Position numbers and translations under genes: made by a program. Below are positions 50,616 to 60,073 of a stretch of DNA of 64,000 bases, piece after piece. How positions within the stretch are numbered: position 1 is the stretch's first letter; every line of letters starts with the position of its first letter. The notes under the pieces were generated by a model. It was not told where the DNA came from, made no database searches, and saw only the letters and a list, made by a program, of their open reading frames with translations. Source of the stretch: Rugamonas apoptosis (GTDB lineage Bacteria; Pseudomonadota; Gammaproteobacteria; Burkholderiales; Burkholderiaceae_D); assembly GCF_014042355.1 (NCBI RefSeq), contig NZ_JACEZU010000004.1, positions 248,001-312,000 on the forward strand. The letters are read 5' to 3'.

Positions 50616-53333
50616 CTATCCCTGGCCCTGGCCGGCGCCACCGCGTTTGCGTCCTAGTCCACCCCGCCGCTGCTCGCGATCGCGCTGGCGCAGCACGTCG
50701 ATCATCACGTTGAAAGTGCGGGCCAACTGGCCGATCTCGTCGCCTGTCGTCACCTTGACCTGGATGTTGGCACGTTCATAATCGCCCTCCTTGAGCGCGT
50801 TCGCCGCATCCGTCAAGCGCTTCACGGGCCGCACGATGCCGCGCGCGAACCACCACGCCAGCAGCAGGCATACCAGTCCCACCGCGCCCACGCTGTAGAG
50901 CACAAGGTCGAACAGGTGCCGCAGCGGCGCCTCGAAGCGCTGGCGCGATTCCGTCACCGCCACCACCCAGTCATGCCCGCCCACGGGTGCGAAACCGGCG
51001 TATTCGTCCACGTCCGTCAGTGTGGAGTGATAACGGATACTGCCCGTCGCGCGGGCCCCGACCATGGCGCGCGCCAGCGTCGGCATGCCAAGGCTGTCGA
51101 TGCGCTCCCGCCGGAACCGCTGGTCCGCCACAATGCGCGCCAGCGTCTCGGGCGGCAGCGGCATCAGGCTGCGGTACAACATACGCTCGTCGGCGTACTG
51201 CACCAGCACCCCGTCGCCGTCGATCATCAGCGGCAGGCGCGAACTCTTGGCACGCACCTGGTCCAGGATGGTCGATATGGTTGACCCCTTGATGCGCAGC
51301 ACCACCACCCCGATCACGGCGTGGCGCGTATCGAATACGGGATAGGCGTAGTACACGCCGGGTTTGCCTTCCGTGGACCCGACGATCACCCCCGTCATGA
51401 AGGGACGGCCCCGCAAGGCTTGCTGGAAGTACTCGCGGAACTTGAAATTGAGCCCGGCCACCCCAGGTTCGCTGGACACCAGCGCATCGCCGGCCGCGTT
51501 CATGAGGAACATCAGGTGCACGTCGGGGTTGGATTTGACCACGCTCACCAGCCGCGCGTGGACGGCCTCGCGCCCCGCCGTGCCGGGCGCCCGCAAATAG
51601 TTGATGAACACGGGATCGGCGGCCAGGTAGGCGGCCAGGTGCCGGCTGTCACCCAGCAGTTGCGCCACACGGCCGGCCGTGCTCTTGGCCAGGCTCTCCA
51701 GGTTGCGCAATTCGCTGGCCGACACGGTGGCCACGCTGGCCCGCAGGTTGTAATACGCCGTGATGGTCATCGGCAGCAGCGCGGCCAGCACCAGCGCCAG
51801 CGTCAGCTTCAGCGCCAGCGGCCAGGAAGCAGGCCGCCACACGGCCCGGCCCAGCCGCCGTATGCCGCTCGACAAACGCCGTTGCGCCTCCACTTCCCCC
51901 ACCCGCAGCGCATCCTGCAGCCCCAGGCTGCCGGCATGGGCCGCGAACAGCGCGTGGGCGAAATCGGCGATCGATTGCGGCCGCAGCGCTGGATCGAGCA
52001 TCAGCGCCTGGTCGATCGCCAGCAGGAAGGCCTCGCTGTAGCGCCCCGCCGCGGCCTGCCGCGCCGGCACGTATTGCACCACACCCTGCTGGCGCTCGGG
52101 CGCCGGCGCCGGCTTGGCGCCCGTGACCATCCAATACAGCGTGGCGCCCAACGCGTAAATGTCGGTCCACGGCCCCTGCGGACCACCTTCGTACTGTTCC
52201 GGCGGCGCATAACCGGGCGTGACCACGTCGGCCATGGCCTGCGCGCCGCCGGCCGTCTGCCGCGCGGCGCCAAAGTCAAGCAGCACCAGGCTGCCGTCTT
52301 CCTTGCGCACGTAGATGTTGTCCGGCTTGATGTCTCGGTGCAGATAACCCGATTCGTGCACCAGCGCCAGGCCATCGAGCAATGGATGCAGCAGCGACAG
52401 CAACTGCTGCTCCGGCATCGATTTGCGCTTTTCCCACCACTGCTTGAGCGGCTTGCCGCGCTCATATTCGAGCACCATGTAGGCGGTGCGGTGGGCCTCG
52501 AAGAAGCGCGCCACCCGCACGATATTCGGATGGCGGAAAGTCGCCAGCGTGCGGGCCTCGACCAGGAAGCTCTCCAGCCCGCTCAGGTAGAAATCGTTAT
52601 CCTCGGCCCAGCGCGGCGACACGGAATGGTCCGAAGCGCGCGTGGCATAGTCGCCGGGCAGGTACTCCTTGATCGCCACCTTCGTGTTCAGGTTGACGTC
52701 CGTGGCCAGATAGGTGATACCGAATCCGCCCTGTCCCAGCACGGCGTCGATGCGGTACTCGAATAACTGGAACCCGGGACGCAGCGCCAGCGGCAGTTCC
52801 TCGCCCGGGGCGGCGCGCACCGGCGGCGGTGCCGCGGGCAGCACGCTGCGCGGCGGCGCGGAAGGCGCGACAGTCGGGCCGCCGGCGGCGCTGGCGTCGA
52901 TGCGCTGCGCCGCCAGCGATACGCTTGGGATCGCTCCCATTGCGCTGGTGGCGATACGGGTGACGTCATCGAAAGGAGTCGCGGGTGCAGTGGGCGCGAC
53001 GCGGGTCGCGTCGTCGGTCAGCGCGGGCGCTGCGGGAGCCATGCGGGTCGCGTCGTCGTCCTGCGGTCCGGCGGGCACCAGGCGGGTGATATCGTCATCG
53101 GGTGCTGGTGCCGGCGGCAGCGTCGCAGCCGCGCCACCTACCTGTGCCTGCAGCGCCGCCAACTGGCTAACGGCATCGCGGGCCGCCGCCGCGTGCACCT
53201 CGCGCAGCTGGCGTTCGAGCGCCACCACCGTCTCCAGCGCGGCCACCCGGCGCACCAGCTCAGCCTCGCGCGGTGCGGCGCCAGCGGCCTGGCTGGCCTC
53301 ATCAGATTGGGAACGGTCGGCACTACGGTCCAT
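50616..53333 (-). CDS. membrane Ser/Thr protein kinase with FHA-docking-type repeats, Cache-like and HAMP domains
   Basis: A 905-residue kinase for T6SS threonine-phosphorylation control (PpkA-like role). Residues 1-75 are coiled. Residues 79-127 hold four D-D-x-T-R repeats with Thr83, Thr96, Thr110 and Thr125. The kinase domain (about 190-465) has the glycine loop GQGGFG, Lys222, HRD Asp334, DFG Asp353 and GYAPPEQY. Helix 1 (504-527), a large periplasmic Cache-like domain and helix 2 (810-830) follow, then HAMP (831-885). It differs from PpkA by this domain set, and the kinase is N-terminal. Divergent from the PP2C gene. Confidence 0.9.
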   Translation of the reverse strand: MDRSADRSQSDEASQAAGAAPREAELVRRVAALETVVALERQLREVHAAAARDAVSQLAALQAQVGGAAATLPPAPAPDDDITRLVPAGPQDDDATRMAPAAPALTDDATRVAPTAPATPFDDVTRIATSAMGAIPSVSLAAQRIDASAAGGPTVAPSAPPRSVLPAAPPPVRAAPGEELPLALRPGFQLFEYRIDAVLGQGGFGITYLATDVNLNTKVAIKEYLPGDYATRASDHSVSPRWAEDNDFYLSGLESFLVEARTLATFRHPNIVRVARFFEAHRTAYMVLEYERGKPLKQWWEKRKSMPEQQLLSLLHPLLDGLALVHESGYLHRDIKPDNIYVRKEDGSLVLLDFGAARQTAGGAQAMADVVTPGYAPPEQYEGGPQGPWTDIYALGATLYWMVTGAKPAPAPERQQGVVQYVPARQAAAGRYSEAFLLAIDQALMLDPALRPQSIADFAHALFAAHAGSLGLQDALRVGEVEAQRRLSSGIRRLGRAVWRPASWPLALKLTLALVLAALLPMTITAYYNLRASVATVSASELRNLESLAKSTAGRVAQLLGDSRHLAAYLAADPVFINYLRAPGTAGREAVHARLVSVVKSNPDVHLMFLMNAAGDALVSSEPGVAGLNFKFREYFQQALRGRPFMTGVIVGSTEGKPGVYYAYPVFDTRHAVIGVVVLRIKGSTISTILDQVRAKSSRLPLMIDGDGVLVQYADERMLYRSLMPLPPETLARIVADQRFRRERIDSLGMPTLARAMVGARATGSIRYHSTLTDVDEYAGFAPVGGHDWVVAVTESRQRFEAPLRHLFDLVLYSVGAVGLVCLLLAWWFARGIVRPVKRLTDAANALKEGDYERANIQVKVTTGDEIGQLARTFNVMIDVLRQRDREQRRGGLGRKRGGAGQGQG

Positions 53334-53454
53334 GCGTCTCCACTTTTTTCGGGAATTTACGTCGAACTAATGCATGGCTCATGCTAGCATGGGATACTTC
53401 GCCACTGGCGAAAAGTCATCTTCGCGGTTGCGCTTTTTCTGGCCAGGAGACACC

Positions 53455-54327
53455 TTGGATAACTGGAAACAACTATCGCCATCCGTGCCGCACCACCTCG
53501 ATTTCGGCGTGGCGTTCGGCCTCACGGACATCGGCACCGTGCGTGAATCGAACCAGGACAATTTCTTCATCGCGCCCGACCTGGGGCTGGTGATGGTGGC
53601 GGACGGCATGGGCGGCCACAATGGCGGCGAGATCGCCAGCGCCGACGCGCTCAACCTGGTCTACAACTTCGTGCGCGCCGCACAGGCCGCGCACGCCACT
53701 CCGCCCGGCAGCGAAACCACGGTCCCCATGTTCCGCGCCACGCCGTTCGACCCGGCCCTGGCCGACCCTGACGCCACCTGGTCCGACGCCGCCATGAAGG
53801 CCATGATCACCCTGCACGACGCGGTGGAATACGCCAACGACCGCATGTACCAGACCAACCTGGCCCATGACCGCGCCGACGGCAGCGGCATGGGCACCAC
53901 CTTGACGGGCCTGTGGCAATTACCGCCGGATGGCCCCATGTTCGTGTTCCATGTAGGCGACAGCCGCTTGTACCGCTATCGCCAGGGTCGCATGGTGCAA
54001 CTGACCCGCGACCAGACGCTGTACCAGCAGGCGCTGGACGCCGGTGCCCACACCCCGCTCCCGCCGCGCAACCTGCTGCTGCAAGCCTTGGGGCCGGGGC
54101 CGGACCTGGTGCCGGAGCTACAATCGCAGGTGATGATGCCGGGCGACGTCTACCTGCTGTGCAGCGATGGCCTGTACGGCGAATCGGCGCCGGGCCGGAT
54201 CGAAACCATCCTGGCCAGCGCCACCGAGCATAATCTGGATGCCTGCTGCGCGGCGCTGGTGGAGATGGCCAAGCGCGACGGCAGCCGGGACAACATCACG
54301 GCCCTGCTGGTCAAGTGCACGGGCTGA
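53455..54327 (+). CDS. PP2C-type Ser/Thr protein phosphatase (PppA-like)
   Basis: A 290-residue PP2C phosphatase with the metal motifs LTDIGTVRESNQDNFF, VADGMGGHNGGEIAS, GDSRLYRYRQG, LCSDGLYG and SRDNITALLV. It should remove phosphate from FHA or kinase targets and turn off T6SS firing, as PppA does. Start TTG at 53455 is chosen because AGGAG is 5 bases before it; an ATG at 53374 has no ribosome site and would add 27 unrelated residues. Divergent from the kinase; overlaps tagF by 17 bases at the 3' end. Confidence 0.92.
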   Translation: MDNWKQLSPSVPHHLDFGVAFGLTDIGTVRESNQDNFFIAPDLGLVMVADGMGGHNGGEIASADALNLVYNFVRAAQAAHATPPGSETTVPMFRATPFDPALADPDATWSDAAMKAMITLHDAVEYANDRMYQTNLAHDRADGSGMGTTLTGLWQLPPDGPMFVFHVGDSRLYRYRQGRMVQLTRDQTLYQQALDAGAHTPLPPRNLLLQALGPGPDLVPELQSQVMMPGDVYLLCSDGLYGESAPGRIETILASATEHNLDACCAALVEMAKRDGSRDNITALLVKCTG

Positions 54328-55048
54328 CGGCCTGTGGCCAGACGCCGGCCAGCATACCGCCAAACAGTTCGGGTCCAGGCAAACCCCGGCACATCAGCAG
54401 CGATGGCGCCACTTCGGCCGATCCTTCCGTCCACCACAGGCTATGGCCGCGCAAGGCGGCCGCTGAAATCCGGGGCGCCAGTGCTGCCAGCGCATCGAAC
54501 GACGGCAGCTCCACCCGCCAGTCCGCACCACCCAACTGACCCGGCAACGCCGCATCGGGCAATGGCGCCAGCGCCTGCACGGCACTGTCGAAACGGTCCA
54601 GCGCGAAGCCCTCCTGCAGCGTCGACAAAGCCAGCGCCTCGGCCTGCGCATACCAATCCTGCCCGTTCGCGAGCCAGTCCAGCAGCGCCGCCCCGCCCGG
54701 CGCACCGGCGGCGATGGTCAACGGGAAGTGGCGGCCCACCCGGTCCACGCTGGGCATCAGCACGCCGGCCCACGCATGCTCGTCGCAGGCGCCGGGCGCC
54801 AGCGCGAAACGCCACACGGGACTGGTCAGGTAGACGTCCAGCCAGCGCGCGCCCAGGAGCGCGCGGCTCGCTTGCAGCCCGGCCTGCAGCCACGCATCCC
54901 ACAAGCCCACCAGCGCGGGCGGCAGCCGGCGCGTCACGAAATCGCCGTGCGTCACCACCTTGCCGAAAAAGCCGGCCGTCATCCCGAATGCCGCGGGCGC
55001 GGCGGCGGCGGTGGCGGAGAGTGCGTCATCCATGGCCTTGGTCCCCAT
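54311..55048 (-). CDS. tagF: type VI secretion-associated protein TagF
   Basis: A 245-residue protein of the TagF/DUF2094 family. FGMTAGFFGKVVTHGDFVTRRLP, DAWLQAGLQASRALLG, YLTSPVWRFALAPG and VGRHFPLTIAA are typical. TagF restrains T6SS assembly after translation, working against the kinase-phosphatase pathway; here it is fused to no PppA domain, unlike some species, and PppA is a neighbouring separate gene. It starts 6 bases after the tssK stop; a second ATG at 55033 is possible. Confidence 0.92.
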   Translation of the reverse strand: MGTKAMDDALSATAAAAPAAFGMTAGFFGKVVTHGDFVTRRLPPALVGLWDAWLQAGLQASRALLGARWLDVYLTSPVWRFALAPGACDEHAWAGVLMPSVDRVGRHFPLTIAAGAPGGAALLDWLANGQDWYAQAEALALSTLQEGFALDRFDSAVQALAPLPDAALPGQLGGADWRVELPSFDALAALAPRISAAALRGHSLWWTEGSAEVAPSLLMCRGLPGPELFGGMLAGVWPQAVSPCT

Positions 55049-55054
55049 GTCGCG

Positions 55055-56386
55055 TCACTTGCGGATGGCCCAGAACTCCATCTGCAATCCCGGGAATTCA
55101 CCCGCCACGTGCATGGCGAATCCGGCCGAGGTGGTAAGCTGCTGCCAGTATTCGCTGTTGCGGTCCAGCTCAAAGTAGGTGAAGCCGGCATGGAACGGCA
55201 ACTGGCGCGGCGCCACCGGCAGCGGCCGCAGCGCGATGCCGGGCAGTTGCAGGTTGACCAGGTCGCGGATCTTTTCCACCGAACCGATCTTCACCTGGCG
55301 CGGGAAGGTGGAACGGATGGTTTCCGGCGGCACCTGGGCATTCACCACCAGCACGAAAGTGGACGACTTGACCAGCTCCGGATCGCGCAGCACCGCCACC
55401 CGGATGCCGAACTGGCGTTCCTCCAGCGGGATGGGGACGGCGTGGGTATCGAGCACCATGGACAGCGCCTCGCGCAAATCATCGATCACCGGCTGGAAGC
55501 TCTCGCGCAACTGCTCGTGGCGGTACACCGGATACTGCTGCGCGCGTTTGTTGACGGGGCTGAAGGTGGCCAGTTCGCCGGCCAGTTGCACCGCCTCGCG
55601 GAAGAAATCCTCCGGGTGCAGCCCCGTCATCGTGGCCAGGTGGCCGAACAGCGGTTCGCTGCGGTTGATCAGTTGCAGCAGCAGGAAGTCCGCGATCTCC
55701 GCCGCGCCGGCCGCACCGGGCTGCGACAGCCGGTTGCCCAGCGCATCGCCCCGCTGATGCAACAGGCCCACCAGTTCATCGGCGAACGCGCCCAAGCGGG
55801 CCGCCACCCGCAAGTCCAGGCATGGCGGGCAGTATTCAGGGTCCAGTACCAGACGGTTGTCCGGCCGCCGCTCAATTACGCGCGCCACGCCCAGGCAGGC
55901 GTAGGCGTTGGCCACTTCCGGCTCCAGCGCCAGCCGCAGGCGCAGCCGGCCCACTTGCATCAACGCGCTGTTGTCGATGCCGTTGCTGTCCCACGCCTCG
56001 TGGTCCACCGTGCCGTAGCGGGCGTAGTTGTCGGGCGCCGGACTGTTGCCCGTCTCCGCGATACCGGGCCGGCGCACCGGCAGCGCCAGCACCACCAGCA
56101 CGTTGCGCGCATCCTCGGGAATATCGAGCGGCAGCGGCAGGTCGTCGTCGGCCGGCAGCGTGAACGGCGTACCGTCCGGCAGCACGGCGTGGCAGGACAA
56201 CAGCGCCAGCTTGCCCAGCGCCAGTTGCTGTTCGTCGATCCGCAGCGAGGAGAAGCCCCAGGCGTAGGGCCGCATCCTCGCCACGCGCGCTTCGAGCTGG
56301 GTTTGCAGGTAACGGTCGTGCTGCTGCAGGTGCTGCGGCTGCAACAGCATCCCTTCGGACCAGATGACTTTACGATTCCATGACAT
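55055..56386 (-). CDS. tssK: type VI secretion baseplate protein TssK
   Basis: A 443-residue baseplate protein that links the baseplate to the membrane complex. MSWNRKVIWSEGMLLQPQHLQQHDRYLQ is the family start, and RYGTVDHEAWD, HLATMTGLHPEDFF and YFELDRNSEYWQQL are conserved. Length is usual. The ATG at 56386 starts the conserved part; the ribosome site is weak (GAGAA). It is between the FHA gene and tagF on the same strand. Confidence 0.95.
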   Translation of the reverse strand: MSWNRKVIWSEGMLLQPQHLQQHDRYLQTQLEARVARMRPYAWGFSSLRIDEQQLALGKLALLSCHAVLPDGTPFTLPADDDLPLPLDIPEDARNVLVVLALPVRRPGIAETGNSPAPDNYARYGTVDHEAWDSNGIDNSALMQVGRLRLRLALEPEVANAYACLGVARVIERRPDNRLVLDPEYCPPCLDLRVAARLGAFADELVGLLHQRGDALGNRLSQPGAAGAAEIADFLLLQLINRSEPLFGHLATMTGLHPEDFFREAVQLAGELATFSPVNKRAQQYPVYRHEQLRESFQPVIDDLREALSMVLDTHAVPIPLEERQFGIRVAVLRDPELVKSSTFVLVVNAQVPPETIRSTFPRQVKIGSVEKIRDLVNLQLPGIALRPLPVAPRQLPFHAGFTYFELDRNSEYWQQLTTSAGFAMHVAGEFPGLQMEFWAIRK

Positions 56387-56418
56387 GGTTTCTCGCTTCG
56401 GCAAAGTGTTCGGTTGGT

Positions 56419-58038
56419 TCAGTGCTTGTGCTGCAGCCTTGCTATCTGTTCCTCATACGCGGCGGCGAACTTGTCGCCGAACAGGCGCTGGAAGTCGTCG
56501 TCCGCCTCGCGCGCGATGGTGGCGTACTGCTCCACCATGCGGTCCCACATCCTGGCCTTGCGGCTGGCGCTCATCATCTTGTCCATCACCCCGCCCGGTT
56601 CCATGGCCGCTTCGATCCGGGCCGGGTCGAAGCGCCCCAGCACGCCCGCCAGCGCGGCCCGCATGCCGGCGATCACGGCCAGCTCGTGCGATTTGAGATC
56701 GTCGAAGGCGCTGGCGACGGCCTTCACGGGGGGCATGTAGCCGCCCACGGAGCCGGCCAGCATCTGGCTCAGCGCCATCTCGGCATCGGGGAAGAACTTG
56801 AGCGGATTGTTGGCCTGCGCGCCCAGCACCGTCACTTCCAGCCGCGATTCGCGCTTGGTCATGGCGCGCGCCAATAGTACGGCCATGGTGCCCGACATGG
56901 CTTCGCGCAGCATGGCGCCCACCAGTTCCGCCGTTTCGGCGGGCGGGCGCGATGGCGTGATGTCGGGCAGGCCGAGGCCGCGCAGCAAGGCTTGCAGCAC
57001 CTGCTGGTCCGCGCTACCGGGCGGCACGGCCGCCGCTGCGGCGACAGGCGATGCCAGTGGTGCGGGTGCGGCGACAGGCAGTACCTGTTCCGGGGCCGCC
57101 GGTGGCGCGGCCGCAGCCATCACAGGCACGCCTGGCGTCGCAGGCGCTGCGGGGGTCTGAACGTGGACATGCACCGCCACCGCTTCCTGCGGCGGGACCT
57201 GCACTTGCACTGTCACGGGCGCTGGTATGGGCATTGGCACAGCCGACGCGACCACCACGGGCGCCGGCGCGTAGACCGTTTCCGCCTCCCGCACCACACG
57301 GGGCGGGACGAAGGACGCCAGTGGATCGAAATCGTCAGGGATCAGTGCGGCAGGCGGCGCCACGGGTATGGGCGCGGGCACAGCGGCCGCCGGACCAGGC
57401 GCCGGTATCAGCACGCCCGGCATGGGCACGAATTGCGGCGCCACATGGTCCGGTTCCGAACCACGAAACACCGACGCGGGGACCGTGGCACCCCGCCCAC
57501 GGCCGCCATGCTGGATGTTCAGTCCCAGCGGATCATCCGGCGACGGCGCCACGCTGGCATTGAAGCTCCCCGTCGCATCCAGTATTTGCGCGCCGGCCAG
57601 CGTGTCATGCCATTCCTCGTTGCCAAATCCGGGCGCGGACGCGTCGGCCGCCGCCGGCTGCGCCTGGAACGGCAAGGCATCCGACGTCTCGGGCTGGAAA
57701 ACGGGGATGGCGGGCGGTGCGCTCTCGTCCACTTCGGCCAGCAGCACGTAGTCGCCGATCAGCAGCACGTCGCCATGACGCAGCCGCACGCTCTTGCCCA
57801 AGCCGAGCGGCGCTTCGTTGACCCAGGTGGGATTGCTGCCCATATCCGTCAGCACGAAATGGCCGTCCACGTAATCGACCTTGCTATGATTGCGGGAGAT
57901 GTACTTGCCCGGATCGGGCAGCTCCAGGTCGTTGCCGGCGGCGCGGCCGATGGTGCCGCCCAACTGGTCGAAGCGCCGCGCCACGGCCAGCGCCGGCGCT
58001 TGCTTTTGATAGGACTGGATACGCAGGGTCAGTGGCAT
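56419..58038 (-). CDS. type VI secretion FHA-domain protein (Fha/TagH)
   Basis: A 539-residue protein with an N-terminal FHA domain (about 25-100), whose phosphothreonine pocket shows Gly31-Arg32, SRNH (48-51) and Asn69/Asn74. The middle of about 250 residues is Ala-Pro-Val-rich and disordered. The C-terminus (about 345-535) is the type VI-associated FHA domain ending, with MWDRMVEQYATIAREADDDFQRLFG. It should bind phosphorylated threonines of the kinase and start T6SS assembly. Downstream of vgrG and before tssK, on the same strand. Confidence 0.93.
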   Translation of the reverse strand: MPLTLRIQSYQKQAPALAVARRFDQLGGTIGRAAGNDLELPDPGKYISRNHSKVDYVDGHFVLTDMGSNPTWVNEAPLGLGKSVRLRHGDVLLIGDYVLLAEVDESAPPAIPVFQPETSDALPFQAQPAAADASAPGFGNEEWHDTLAGAQILDATGSFNASVAPSPDDPLGLNIQHGGRGRGATVPASVFRGSEPDHVAPQFVPMPGVLIPAPGPAAAVPAPIPVAPPAALIPDDFDPLASFVPPRVVREAETVYAPAPVVVASAVPMPIPAPVTVQVQVPPQEAVAVHVHVQTPAAPATPGVPVMAAAAPPAAPEQVLPVAAPAPLASPVAAAAAVPPGSADQQVLQALLRGLGLPDITPSRPPAETAELVGAMLREAMSGTMAVLLARAMTKRESRLEVTVLGAQANNPLKFFPDAEMALSQMLAGSVGGYMPPVKAVASAFDDLKSHELAVIAGMRAALAGVLGRFDPARIEAAMEPGGVMDKMMSASRKARMWDRMVEQYATIAREADDDFQRLFGDKFAAAYEEQIARLQHKH

Positions 58039-58055
58039 CGGTTGGATAGGATCGC

Positions 58056-60002
58056 TCAGTTAATCTTGACCAGCGCGCCTTCGATGGTCATGATGGCGCC
58101 CGATTTTATCTGCATCATGGCGCCCGCCTTGATGGTGGTGTTGGCATCCGACTCCACCATGATCTCGGGCGACTTGACGGTGATCTTGGCCGGCTCGATC
58201 TTGATGCTGCTACCGCCCACCTTCAGCTCGATCGACGTGGTGGCTTCGATCACGATGGTCTTGGACACCGTCACCTTCTGGTCGCCCGTGATTTTCACAG
58301 TCTGGTTGCCGGTCACGTCCAGGCTTTGGTCGCCCGTGATCTTCACGCCCTGGTTGCCGCCCACGTCGATGTTCTGGTCGTTCTTGATGGAGATGGTCTG
58401 GTCGCCCTTGTCGGCCTTCTCGAAGCCCACCTTGAGCGTGTCGTTGTTCTTCACCACCCGGTTGAAGTCTTTCTCGGCCTGGACGAAAATCTCCTCCGCG
58501 TCCTTCTTGTCCTCGAAGCGGATCTCGTTGAAACCGCCGCCGCCCTTCGAGGTATTACTCTTGATGGTGGACTTGGTCTGCTCGGCGGGCAGGTCGTAAG
58601 GCGGCATGGCGTCGCTGTTGTAGACGCAACCCGTCACCAGCGGCCGGTCCGGATCGCCCTCCAGGAAGCTGACGATCACCTCCATGCCTATGCGCGGCAG
58701 GAACATGGCGCCCCAACCCTTGCCGGCCCAGCCCTGCGCCACCCGCACCCAGCATGAACTGTTCTCGTCCTCCTTGCCGTCGCGGTCCCAATGGAACTGC
58801 AGCTTGACGCGGCCATACTTGTCCGTCCAGATCTCCTCGCCCGCCTTGCCCACCACCATGGCCGTCTGCGGCCCCCGCACCACTGGCTTGTCGTAATGGG
58901 CCGGCGCGCGGTAGCTGTGCTCCTTGCCGATGGCCGTGAACCGGCACTGCATGTCGGCCGGTGTGCCGCCGCCCGTGCTGTAGTCGTCACCAACCAGCTC
59001 ATAATGGGCCGAGGTGACCAGGTAATCGCGATTCTGGTCGCTGCGCGGGTGCTCCTTGAGCGCGAACAGGCCGCCCGGATACAGGCCGCGCGCATTGGTG
59101 TCGGCCACAATTTCCTCGCACTGCCCGTGCAGCGCTTCCATGCGCCCGCGCGCCAATGCCGTGCCGTCGCCGGCCACCACGTAGCCGCCCGGGTAGTCAT
59201 ACATCTCGTAAGCCTGCTGCGAGAACGCGGCGGCGATGGTGGACTTCACCCGCAAGCCGCCGCTGTTGCTGGAGGCGGCCTTCTCGAAGTCGAAATCGTT
59301 GAGCACATAGCTGCTGGCCTGGATGGCGCCGGCCGCCTCCCAGCCATACACGGCTTCCTGGTCCACGATGCGCCGTCCCACCTCGCCCGAATACTCCACC
59401 GTCGCGTAACCGGAGATCGTGGTATGGGCGCCGTAGGAATCGGCCAGCACCATGGTGTGCTTGCTCTCCTCGTGCGAGAAGTAGAAGTAGATGCCCGCCG
59501 TTTCCAGCAGCCGGCACACGAACTGGAAGTCCGTCTCGCGGTACTGCACACAGTAAGGGAGCGCATTGTAGGTGCCACTGAGCGAACCGGCATCCAGTTC
59601 CACCAGCCCGCCGTAGGCCGCGTCGCCGCATACGGCCTTGACGATATCGACCACCGACTTGTCCTGGAAGATGCGGCAGTTCGACGAGCGGGTCAACAAC
59701 CACAGCCAGGGATGGACCACGGCTTCGTAGCGGCACAAAGAGTCCTTCCAGCCGCAACTGGCGAAGCGCGTGACGACGCCGCCAAAGTGGCGCTTGCCGC
59801 CGTTGGGCAGATCCAGGTGCACCCCCATCGGCTTGCCCAGCACATCGGCGATCTTGATGTCGGGCCGGGTGCTCACCAGCTGCACGCGGTATTCGGACAG
59901 GCGGCCCAACTGCTCCGTGCCGCTCATGCGGTCGAACAGCAGCACGTCGGCGCCCAGTTCAGTACTCACATCCACTTCGCGGTTGACTTGGGTGATCGGC
60001 AT
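58056..60002 (-). CDS. vgrG: VgrG/TssI spike protein
   Basis: A 648-residue spike trimer subunit. It has the gp27-like region (QLGRLSEYRVQLVS, YCVQYRETDFQFVCRLLETAGIYFYFSHE), the gp5 OB domain (WTDKYGRVKLQFHWDRDG, WVRVAQGWAGKGWGAMFLPRIGMEVIVSFLEGDPDRPLVTG) and a C-terminal beta-helix with repeated GDQ/GNQ units. There is no extra C-terminal effector domain. A DUF4280 PAAR-like gene lies directly upstream in the same direction. The final KSGAIMTIEGALVKIN is typical of VgrG tips that accept a PAAR protein. Confidence 0.95.
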   Translation of the reverse strand: MPITQVNREVDVSTELGADVLLFDRMSGTEQLGRLSEYRVQLVSTRPDIKIADVLGKPMGVHLDLPNGGKRHFGGVVTRFASCGWKDSLCRYEAVVHPWLWLLTRSSNCRIFQDKSVVDIVKAVCGDAAYGGLVELDAGSLSGTYNALPYCVQYRETDFQFVCRLLETAGIYFYFSHEESKHTMVLADSYGAHTTISGYATVEYSGEVGRRIVDQEAVYGWEAAGAIQASSYVLNDFDFEKAASSNSGGLRVKSTIAAAFSQQAYEMYDYPGGYVVAGDGTALARGRMEALHGQCEEIVADTNARGLYPGGLFALKEHPRSDQNRDYLVTSAHYELVGDDYSTGGGTPADMQCRFTAIGKEHSYRAPAHYDKPVVRGPQTAMVVGKAGEEIWTDKYGRVKLQFHWDRDGKEDENSSCWVRVAQGWAGKGWGAMFLPRIGMEVIVSFLEGDPDRPLVTGCVYNSDAMPPYDLPAEQTKSTIKSNTSKGGGGFNEIRFEDKKDAEEIFVQAEKDFNRVVKNNDTLKVGFEKADKGDQTISIKNDQNIDVGGNQGVKITGDQSLDVTGNQTVKITGDQKVTVSKTIVIEATTSIELKVGGSSIKIEPAKITVKSPEIMVESDANTTIKAGAMMQIKSGAIMTIEGALVKIN

Positions 60003-60020
60003 GGCGGCGTCTCAGGCTAG

Positions 60021-60064
60021 GGTGCGGATTAGGTGCGGATTAGGTGCGGACCAGGTGCGGACTC
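60021..60064. repeat. four tandem 11-base repeats
   Basis: GGTGCGGATTA occurs at 60021-60031 and 60032-60042, followed by GGTGCGGACCA (60043-60053) and GGTGCGGACTC (60054-60064), in the 71-base gap between the PAAR-like gene and vgrG. Confidence 0.85.
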
Positions 60065-60073
60065 AGCGTCGGC

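Noticed and set aside
53374..53454. N-terminal extension of the PP2C protein from an ATG at 53374
   Set aside because: No ribosome site, and the extra residues are unrelated to PP2C; the TTG at 53455 has AGGAG at good distance.
60021..60064. Possible CRISPR or iteron origin at the vgrG gap
   Set aside because: Unit is 11 bases with no spacers, and no replication or cas gene is near.
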